Of a DNA stretch of 64,000 nt, positions 55,785-64,000 are shown in pieces. The DNA lies in assembly GCF_027579695.1 (NCBI RefSeq), contig NC_083570.1, positions 4,805,001 to 4,869,000 of the forward strand. Direction: 5' to 3'. This stretch comes from Neoarius graeffei (Eukaryota > Chordata > Actinopteri > Siluriformes > Ariidae). The notes beneath the pieces are model-generated. The model ran no database searches. It worked only from the letters and a program-made list of their open reading frames with translations, and was not told the origin of the DNA. Position 1 is the first letter of the stretch; the number at the start of each line of letters is the position of its first letter. The position numbers were made by a program, and so were the translations under genes.

Positions 55785-56480
55785 TGCTCCATACGGAATG
55801 TTCGTATTTTATACGGATTTGATTCAATAAACGTAGTATACGGGCGTATAAATAAAGTTATACGGATTCTTTAAAAAAACTTCAATATTTATTTAGAGCT
55901 ATAATCAATTCCCACGATGATAAACGTACTGTAATCAACAGACAGCCAGTAAAGAGTCTTATGAAATCGCACGTTATCTTGTGGTAGCGAGACTTCGTTC
56001 CACTTTTGATCATGCGCACACCGCATTGCGAGAATCCTGCCAACCGTGAGGTCATAGACATATAAACATAGACGCTGCCTTCTGCGTAGAATCATACGTC
56101 ATCCTCGCTGCCATATTGGATGGGGCAAAGTGGAGATTCTTCAGCCGTCTCTGGTATACAGTAGCCGAGAATAAAGCTGCCTCATTCATGTGCTGCGTTT
56201 AACTGTACCAACAGGTTTACCATCCAAACGAGATCACATGGGATTACCTTTCACAGGTGAGACTGGAAAAATACTTTGTATTCATTCTGAAAGTTTATTG
56301 TTATTAATATTGAATAAAAAGTAACTGGGATATATCATTGCTAATTATCATTCAAATTTTAGGTAAATTATTTTAATTTGCATCTTATATGGATTTTATA
56401 AGGGAAATACGGATTTTGGAGGTTGGGTATACAGGTTTGATTGACCAAAGGTTGATATGCATGTAACCTACTCAGGTATG
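55785..56480 (+). pseudogene. THAP zinc-finger exon remnant in an AT-rich repeat
   Basis: At about 56184-56252 one frame reads SCAAFNCTNRFTIQTRSHGI followed by TFHR and a donor CACAG|GTGAGA. This matches the first half of a THAP DNA-binding domain (C-x-F-x-C...HG-I-x-F-H). The expected ATG just upstream reads CTG/AAG. THAP exons of this type occur in P-element- and Kolobok-like transposons and in host THAP genes. Repeated ATACGGAT words on both sides (55793-55870, 56395-56420) suggest it lies inside a transposon remnant. Confidence 0.5.
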
Positions 56481-56673
56481 TGTGTAACCCCTCATGTGTG
56501 TCTGCGTTGTGGTTTTCACTCAAAGAACGCGGAGGTTGCGACATCGCAGGGTAGCATAGGTTGAAATATATCGGTAATGCGCTGCCTCAGTCTCCAAAAC
56601 TGTGCCATATTTATGAATAAAATAAAATACAAAAGGAATGTCACAGGAAATTGCATGATATGCACCTGGCACA

Positions 56674-57679
56674 CAGGGGCGCCGCCAGAAATTTTGGGCC
56701 CAATGAAAGATTAGAATTTTGGGCCCCCCAACTTTGCCCACCCTCGTCACAATTGCACTATTGTCATTATTTGACTTTTGATAGCCCATGGACCTTGAGT
56801 TTGTGACTTTGTTATTACATTTTAAGTATTAACCTACCAGGGACTAGATGAAAACTGGTCAGTGACTAATTCTAAAACTTAAATCTAATTTAAAATTTAA
56901 AAACTTCAATCCTAAAGCATTTATGGGTTGTATTGCTGCTTACCTCCTTCTCCAAAGGGGGGGGGGGGGGGGGGGGGTTCAGTGGTTTGGTAGGGCGGAG
57001 GTCCCCCTGAGGCTGAATCTGTATATTTAGGGCACCCCATTAGTTATGAAACTGGTTATTAGCACTAGTTATTAGCACCAGCATAACGTAATATTTCATC
57101 TTGTTTATCACACAAGTCAGTTCAGTTATTAAAATGGAAAAAAATGTCACTGTACAAACTGTAAAAGTGTTCTCTTGATAGGCTAATCCAACCACGTTCA
57201 TACTGTTCATTTACCATTCGCTAATATTTTGAACACACATGTGAGCGATAGCTACCTTTCTTTGGGAAAAACTGAGTGACCAGTTGCCTGCCTCTCTGGT
57301 CCCTCTCAGCTTTCAGCTGCCTTTCTTTACGTTTTTGACAGCCACTCTTCATATTTAGTGATCATAGACTGTACGCACTCCACTGCTGGCTGGCTGGCTG
57401 CTGCACCGCGACACAGCAGCAAGTAGCGTTGCACTGATCAGCACACAGATTTAACGCATCACGCTTCTACCAGAACTGGACCGTACCATTTTGCAAAAGG
57501 GGGAGGGTTAAATGACAATATGTTGAAGAACTCAAGAAATAGACAACCTTGTTCAATTAGCTCATTTTACCAGATGGAATATTGCATTGTTGTTATTTCA
57601 AAAGTCTTATTAAAGGGCCCCATGGCAGTGCTGGGCCCCTAGAATTGTTCTAACTTTCCCCCCCCTGGCAGCGCCCATG
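56674..57679. mobile_element. Non-autonomous hAT element with perfect 8-base target duplication
   Basis: Left end CAGGGGCGCCGCCAG and right end, inverted, CATGGGCGCTGCCAG. CTGGCACA occurs on both sides (56666-56673 and 57680-57687). TTTTGGGCCC/GGGCCCC blocks lie near both ends. A run of 21 G is at 56957-56977. It is non-coding. Confidence 0.95.
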
Positions 57680-58159
57680 CTGGCACAAACAGCAAAAGGT
57701 TGGGACTCCGCAGGGCAGCATAGGTTGAGGTAATGCTAGTGTGGGGAGAGATGGAATTTTAGCTATTCTCAAGTGTCTTTCCAAAACTTAGACAACAATG
57801 CACTCAAATCAACACAAACAGCAACACAAAATACACTGATAACATTTACAAGGAGGCAGATGTAATCTCTATCAGTCTGTGTTGATTTAGAACGTTCACT
57901 GAAGCATGAATAATTAATTCCGTCTAAGCACTGTTTACATCCAATTTACCGCTGCTTCAATCTCCAAAACTGTGAGAGCCAAGCAATTCCACCTTTCACC
58001 ACTAGAGGACAGTATTTAACCACTATCCCATCAGTATGAGACAGACAGCTAGGGGTAAGCAACTATAAAATACAAATGTCCTTTCAAAATAAAGCTAATA
58101 ATAATGAAAATAGTATTTGATGAAAAGATTACGCAAATTAACTGACTGTCGGAAATGGG

Positions 58160-59010
58160 TCGCAGAGGAGTGTCAGTAACGGTGCTGAAAACATGATTTC
58201 AGAGCAGCCTCCAAACATGGCCACTCCGGACTACAGTCCCCAAGAGTCACAGTGCCTTCTATCACCTGACTTATAATTACATCACCTGTCTCCCATGCAT
58301 CAGTGATCACCTCGCCTATATACACTCAGCTCTCACAGACTGCCAGTGCGAAGTATTGTTTAGTGTTCTGTGCCCAGCTTTACCGAGTCATTTGATTTCT
58401 GTCTGATTTCCTGTATTGACCAGTGTTTGCGTTTAGTCTCGACTTTGTCTTACTGTTTTCCCTATGTTGCTCAGTTTGCCATTCGACTGACCTCTGCCTG
58501 TTCCTGACTATGATTCTCGCTCTTCGTATTTGCCTCAGCCTGCAGTTTGCGACACCCCCGTTCTCTCCTGTGCTTGTATCCATAAGTGCCTGCTGTCAGT
58601 AATGGCGTTGGGAGTGACAGCTCAAAACAAACTACAAACATGGCTTCTCAAAACTACAACTCCCAAGAACCACAGTGCCCTCTATCACCTGCTTATTAAT
58701 TACACCTGTCTCTCGTTTGAGTCATCAGCCCAGTTACTTAAGCCTCTCTCACATTCTCCCGAGTTGCAAAGTATCGTTCAGTGTTCACTCCTGTCGTACC
58801 GAGCCGTTTACCTTCTGCCTGCTTTCTAGTTATTTCCACCCCTGTTCTCGTTTTCTCTACCTCGTTCTCTCGTCCTACCTACATTGCTCTGTTTGCCGAT
58901 TGACCGACCCTTGCCTGTATTTTCACTACAATTCTCATCCTGTGATTTGGCTTTGTTCCCAGTTTGCTTCTCCCACTTTCCCCTGCACATACATCTGTAA
59001 GTGCCTGTGT
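58160..59010. repeat. Two diverged tandem copies of a roughly 430-base repeat
   Basis: The blocks CATGGCCACTCCGGACTACA, then CACAGTGCCTTCTATCACCTG, recur as CATGGCTTCTCAAAACTACA, then CACAGTGCCCTCTATCACCTG. Further matching blocks follow in the same order: TGTTGCTCAGTTTGCC / TTGCTCTGTTTGCCGA, and CATAAGTGCCTG / TGTAAGTGCCTG. The first copy spans about 58190-58590, the second about 58625-59010. The family is not identified; it may be a short LTR-type or SINE-like repeat. Confidence 0.65.
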
Positions 59011-59519
59011 AGCACCGCTATCAATTCCCTGATACTCGAGAAGCTACTGGACCAGTTCTAGGTTCTATAAGAGTGGAGTAGACAAGTGAGAGTTAGACCA
59101 AAAACCAGGAATTGCAAATGGAAATGTTGGCACTTTACTGAATATAAAACATGCAGAAATGAAAACATACCGTCTCAAATTCCTGCAGGCAATAGAGAGT
59201 ACCAACTCACTCTTCTCACACAAAGTTGTCTCACTGAAATGAAGTATAATTCAGTTAGATAATCTATCCAAGATGGATGAATTTATAAAGTTCTCCCTCT
59301 CCTTTTGAATTTTAATCTGATTTCGATGTTTTAGACCGATCTGTAAACAATTATCTTTAACGTTAAATTGTTATTGAACTGCACCTATTTAATGCTATTA
59401 TTACAACAGGTTAACTCTTTTGTTCCCTCTAGGAGCAATTCACCAATATCACAGTTCTAAGCACAACCAAATGAACCTTATTTGTACCCAAAATCATAAC
59501 AGAGGAATGAAGTAAACTT

Positions 59520-60012
59520 GTTAATGAATGGAAAACATCATATACTTCAGAAAAAGTGATAATGGGCGGAGACTTTAACATAGCCCCTGATTCATGGTTA
59601 GATCGAATACCTCACAGGAATCCACAACCTGTTTACAGCCACATTATACTGAATTTATGAACAACGAAGGTAATTGACTTTTGGAGGTCGTCAAACCCAA
59701 CTTGTATTCAATATACATGGTTTAATGCTGCAGGAAACGGTCAGTGTTCGAGACTAGATTACTGGCTTATCTCTTGTGAGCTGTATAATGATATTTTAGA
59801 TTGTGAAATTTCATCCTCTCCGCTCACAGACCATTGTACAATTAGTCTAAACTTATTCACGTCTAAGCAACATAAGATCCTTCCTAATATCTGGAAATTT
59901 AATCACGACTTATTACAGAACGGTGAATTTTGTGATCAGTGAAGTCTCTTATTTTGGAGGTTGAAGAGTTAGACATGTCTGATAGGAGTAAATGGGAATG
60001 GTTTAAGTTTAA
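59520..60012 (+). pseudogene. L1/Tx1-type LINE ORF2, endonuclease C-terminus
   Basis: The frame reads EKVIMGGDFNIAPDSWLDRIP, then after a stop TKVIDFWRSSNPTCIQYTWF, SRLDYWLIS and SPLTDHCTI. These are the GDFN, YTW, SRLDY and SDH blocks of a LINE endonuclease. The frame contains stops. The LINE is interrupted at 60012 by a hAT insertion and continues at 61661. Confidence 0.8.
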
Positions 60013-60258
60013 CAGGGGTGGGCAAACTTTTTGGCTCAGGGGCCACATTGACCTTTGAAATTTGCCAGGCGGGCCGGGCCAGCAACAAATTCATACATAT
60101 CGACCATAAACCGGAAAAGCTTTAGTGTTATTGTAAGGCCTTCACTGACAGAGACCCAAATGCAGATCAGATTGACATTTATTTTAGTTCTCAGTCAACA
60201 AAGGCAGAGCAGAAAAATGCTTGCAGTTCAATAGATTGGCACTGGATCCATCCAGAAA

Positions 60259-60312
<54 letters not shown>

Positions 60313-60586
60313 CAGTAAGAAAAGTAGCACACTTAATTCTTAAATTACATCTTTGAGCTGCCAGGATGAGTAGGATGCCAGTGTATTTGTATATTTGTAT
60401 CATTTTATACATACAACTAAATTGCATATCATTAAATTGAACTAAATTACATATCAGTACATATCATTTTTGTACATTTCACTGAACTCGTAGATTTACA
60501 CCTGAGTGTTTTTTTTAACCGTTCACTTCCAGCCTGCCAGTACAACCAACCACCATTAGTAGGAGAGGAACCACACCATTCCAAAA

Positions 60587-60700
60587 TGTTTGCAGTTCAA
60601 CAGTTTGGGTACCACACCATGCCAACATGTTTGCAGTTCAACAGTTTGGGTACCACACCATGCCAAAATGTTTGCAGTTCAACAGTTTGGCACTGGATCC
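60587..60700. repeat. Three tandem repeats of about 41 bases
   Basis: A unit built on TTTGCAGTTCAACAGTTTGG, then TACCACACCATGCCAA, is repeated three times. A looser version lies at 60215-60250. It is inside the hAT element at 60013-61652. Confidence 0.85.
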
Positions 60701-61139
60701 ATCCAGCCCACAAAATCAAACAAAACAGCTCAAGAAAGCAAATAACTCCAAACTGGTTTTCAGGTTCAAAGTCACTCACTGAAATATTTCCAGTCCTCAA
60801 AAAATCAAAACACAGGTTCCAAACAGGTTTTCATATTCCAAAAGGCCACTCATAGATCAGAATAACCTCCACAGGCAAAAGTCCAGGAACAAATATAAGC
60901 AGAAGCACGGTCAGCTGCTCATAATAGACCTATAATAGCAGACAGGGACATAAATGAGGGGCAGAGCAGACATCCAAATCACATGGTACTTAAAAACAAA
61001 CACCAGCACTACAGCAGCCACCCACGACAACCAAAATTACTAAGAGTTATACTTTTTATATTAGTATGTCTGTAAACATGTGACTACCATCTGATGACAG
61101 CTCCAACATAATTTTAAAAAGAGAAAGTGTTAATACTCA

Positions 61140-61300
61140 CATTCACTCAGCAACCGCTGAGCTGTATTCATCCATTCTTGCGCTGACTGGTTGTTAGCAT
61201 AATTAGCATGCTTGGAGGAAAAGTGCCGTTTGATGTTATATTCCTTTAAAACTGCTACGGTTTCTTTGCAAATAAGGCATACAGCCTTTGACCGGACTTC
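61140..61300 (-). pseudogene. Zinc-finger exon remnant of the hAT transposase
   Basis: On the minus strand one frame reads SKAVCLICKETVAVLKEYNI followed by KRHFSSKHANY. This is a C-x2-C...H-x4-H finger of the kind found in GTF2IRD2/ZBED5-like hAT proteins. The remainder of the transposase is not seen, so the element is non-autonomous. Confidence 0.65.
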
Positions 61301-61660
61301 AGCAAAAAATATTCAGTTGTCCATTCTTTATTGAACACCCTGCACTCACTGTCCACTTTTCTTTTTTTAGGACCACTCATTGTAAAGTTTTATCCTGTGT
61401 TCTTGAGATCATCAGTGGCACGGGCGCCAGAACGACTTCCATGGCACGCGCTGCACCACTCTGCAAATGTAATCTCGCGTGAATACGATTGACTGGAAAG
61501 ACGGATCTCTAGAACACCTGTCTACGTGATAACACTGACGCTTATAGTTTATAGATCTGCTCAATCGTGTTAATATGATTGTCTTCCGCGGGCTGGACTA
61601 AAAACGCCAACGGGCCGGATGTGGCCCGCGGGTCATAGTTTGCCCACCTCTGAAGTTTAA

Positions 61661-62362
61661 GGTCAAACAAATAGCAATTGGCATGGGTAAAAAACTTTCA
61701 TGTATAAGGAGACAAGAACAAAAGGATCTGATTGATAAAATTAATACATTAGTAAATAACACACAACTATCCTTCGAAAACATTTCAGAATTACAGTCAC
61801 TGCAGTCTCAACTAGATGAAATGTACACAATAAAGGCAAATGGAGCTTCCACTCGATCAAGAGCTAGATGGATCGAACAGGGTAAAAAAAAGTTCATCGT
61901 ATTTCTTCAGACTTGAAAAACAAAGACAAACTAAGAAAAAAATGAGTAAGCTTATGACCAATGATAATATAATAGAAGATCAGAAATGAGTACAGGATGG
62001 AATTTGGCTTGTTTATTGTAACTTAAATTTAATAAATCAGAATTTGACGTCTTATTTTATCCCATCAATGATGACATCAAAAAAATGGATGAAGACAAAC
62101 ATACACTTGATGAGGAATGAACTATAACAGAAATTGAAATTGCATTAAAACAAATGAAAAATGGTAAATCACCAGGAATCGATGGCTTAACATCTGAATT
62201 TTTAAAATACTTTTGGGTGGATATTAAAAAAAAATTATTATATAGGAGCATTTTTAGAATGCATTCACAAAGGATGTTTATCCCCAACGATGAAGACAGA
62301 GTTAATAACCTTGCTACCAAAACCCAAAAAAGACTTCTTGTTGCTAGACAATTGGAGACCTA
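61661..62362 (+). pseudogene. L1/Tx1-type LINE ORF2, linker to RT start
   Basis: It continues the LINE after the hAT insertion: FKVKQIAIGMGKKLSCIRRQ, then EQKDLIDKIN, RARWIEQGKK and MKNGKSPGIDGLTSEFLKYF. The last is the RT entry block. Further on, LLDNWRP is reached just where a Tc1 element is inserted (62361). Several stops and frame changes show a dead copy. The LINE resumes at 63970 with sequence encoding ITLL, the continuation of the RPITLL block, and leaves the window. Confidence 0.8.
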
Positions 62363-63967
62363 CTACCCCGATTCCAAAAAAGTTGGGACAAAGTACAAAT
62401 TGTAAATAAAAATGGAATGCAATGATGTGGAAGTTTCAAAATTCCATATTTTATTCAGAATAGAACATAGATGACATATCAAATGTTTAAACTGAGAAAA
62501 TGTATCATTTAAAGAGAAAAATTAGGTGATTTTAAATTTCATGACAACAACACATCTCAAAAAAGTTGGGACAAGGCCATGTTTCCCACTGTGAGACATC
62601 CCCTTTTCTCTTTACAACAGTCTGTAAACGTCTGGGGACTGAGGAGACAAGTTGCTCTTGTTTAGGGATAGGAACGTTAACCCATTCTTGTCTAATGTAG
62701 GATTCTAGTTGCTCAACTGTCTTAGGTCTTTTTTGTCATATCTTCCGTTTTATGATGCGCCAATTGTTTTCTATGGGTGAAAAATCTGGACTGCAGGCTG
62801 GCCAGTTCAGTACCCGGACCCTTCTTCTATGCAGCCATGATGCTGTAATTGATGCAGTATGTGGTTTGGCATTGTCATGTTGGAAAATGCAAGGTCTTCC
62901 CTGAAAGAGACGTCATCTGGATGGGAGCATATGTTGCTCTAGAACCTGGATATACCTTTCAGCATTGATGGTGTCTTTCCAGATGTGTAAGCTGCCCATG
63001 CCACACGCACTAATATAACCCCATACCATCAGAGATGCAGGCTTCTGAACTGAGCGCTGATAACAACTTGGGTCGTCCTTCTCCTCTTTAGTCCGAATGA
63101 CACGGCGTCCCTGATTTCCATAAAGAACTTCAAATTTTGATTCGTCTGACCACAGAACAGTTTTCCACTTTGCCACAGTCCATTTTAAATGAGCCTTGGC
63201 CCAGAGAAGATGTCTGCGCTTCTGGATCATGTTTAGATACAGCTTCTTCTTTGAACTATAGAGTTTTAGCTGGCAATGGCGGATGGCACGGTGAATTGTG
63301 TTCACAGATAATGTTCTCTGGAAATATTCCTGAGCCCATTTTGTGATTTCCAATACAGAAGCATGCCTGTATGTGATGCAGTGGCGTCTAAGGGCCCGAA
63401 GATCACGGGCACCCAGTATGGTTTTCCGGCCTTGACCCTTACGTACAGAGATTCTTCCAGATTCTCTGAATCTTTTGATGATATTATGCACTGTAGATGA
63501 TGATATGTTCAAACTCTTTGCAATTTTACACTGTCGAACTCCTTTCTGATATTGCTCCACTATTTGTTGGCGCAGAATTAGGGGGATTGGTGATCCTCTT
63601 CCCATCTTTACTTCTGAGAGCCACTTCCACTCCAAGATGCTCTTTTTATACCCAGTCATGTTAATGACCTATTTCCAATTGACCTAATGAGTTGCAATTT
63701 GGTCCTCCAGCTGTTCCTTTTTTGTACCTTTAACTTTTCCAGCCTCTTATTGCCCCTGTCCCAACTTTTTTGAGATGTGTTGCTGTCATGAAATTTCAAA
63801 TGAGCCAATATTTGGCATGAAATTTCAAAATGTCTCACTTTTGACATTTGATACGTTGTCTATGTTCTATTGTGAATACAATATCAGTTTTTGAGATTTG
63901 TAAATTATTGCATTCCGTTTTTATTTACAATTTGTACTTTGTCCCAACTTTTTTGGAATCGGGGTTG
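62363..63967 (-). mobile_element. Tc1/mariner transposon, full length, inserted in the LINE RT
   Basis: Terminal repeats share CCCCGATTCCAAAAAAGTTG, then GGACAAAGTACAAATTGTAA (left edge 62363, right edge 63967, inverted), with TA on both sides (62361-62362, 63968-63969). The length is 1605 bases. It carries a transposase on the minus strand. Confidence 0.93.
62532..63659 (-). pseudogene. Tc1 transposase with two premature stops
   Basis: It begins [11 protein letters not shown] at 63659; many relatives start at the internal MGRGSPIPL. It has two helix-turn-helix regions ([20 protein letters not shown], residues about 43-63, and [11 protein letters not shown]). WSDESKFEV near residue 170 carries the first catalytic Asp. 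A TGA ends the open frame after HMLPSR (residue 248), where relatives have Arg. The same frame continues with RPCIFQHDNAKPHTA (second Asp) and SPDFSPIENNW (Glu). Another TGA follows. Read through both, the frame reaches CCCHEI at about 62532. All three catalytic residues are present; only two CGA/AGA-to-TGA type changes block it. Confidence 0.88.
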
Positions 63968-64000
63968 TATAACCTTACTATTGCAATGATTATACATTAC

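Larger units (their letters stand above)
60013..61652. mobile_element. hAT element inserted in the L1-type LINE, perfect 8-base target duplication
   Basis: Left end CAGGGGTGGGCAAACTTTTT and right end, inverted, CAGAGGTGGGCAAACTATGA. Both are followed by GGGCCAC or GGCCCG motifs. AAGTTTAA lies on both sides (60005-60012 and 61653-61660), within LINE sequence. It contains a zinc-finger remnant on the minus strand (about 61140-61300), a (CA)n run (60262-60310) and three tandem repeats (60587-60700). Confidence 0.95.

Noticed and set aside
60191-60427. Frame with a long run of VCVC as a membrane protein
   Set aside because: It is the translation of a (CA)n microsatellite inside a hAT element.

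Overview
The window reads as a stretch of a teleost fish nuclear genome. It has intron-bearing genes, a fish-specific finTRIM gene, fish-type Tc1/mariner, hAT, pogo, L2, I-type and L1/Tx1-type elements, class I endogenous retroviruses, and many microsatellites. There is no bacterial-type operon, CRISPR array, rRNA or tRNA gene that I can support. Most of the sequence is transposable elements, many nested in each other. Two host genes stand out, both on the minus strand.

Layout. 1-2293: 3' part of a class I endogenous retrovirus (RNase H, integrase, env start, LTR). 2469-5675: hAT-type element whose seven exons join into one open frame. 5676-7879: head of an I-type LINE cut off by a Tc1 element. 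8365-16116: a complete six-exon finTRIM gene (RING, B-boxes, coiled coil, B30.2). Its first intron carries a hAT element with a pogo-type element inside it, and a palindromic MITE-like hairpin. 17175-20458: L2-like LINE next to an I-type reverse transcriptase fragment.

20462-37310: three tandem copies of one class I retrovirus on the minus strand, separated by a 1.2 kb hAT-like element that is duplicated with them. The pattern of differences indicates unequal exchange between two older neighbouring copies. 37311-38490: nested inverted repeats. 38610-40020: 3' end of an I-type LINE. 40111-41722: a near-complete Tc1 element.

42519-44690: a triple nest. A Tc1-type MITE is split by a second element, which holds a third element. 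The third element has a palindrome centred on ten 30-base repeats, and an exon like the N-terminus of fish SWIM/YqaJ-type proteins. A relative of that third element sits at 54950-55784. 46232-46652 is a palindromic TTAA MITE. 48022-49049, 50817-51641, 56674-57679 and 60013-61652 are hAT elements with perfect 8-base target duplications.

51958-52678: a BTG/TOB-family antiproliferative gene with a TATA promoter. A TAG stands where the family has tyrosine, and the conserved tail follows in frame. 53110-53757: an L1 endonuclease fragment abutting a partial duplicate of the finTRIM B30.2 exon. From 59520 to the window end, an L1-type LINE is interrupted first by a hAT and then by a Tc1 element. The host genes look functionally unrelated: one is an innate-immunity-type E3 ligase, the other a cell-cycle/mRNA-decay adaptor. 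The rest is a record of insertion, nesting and local duplication.
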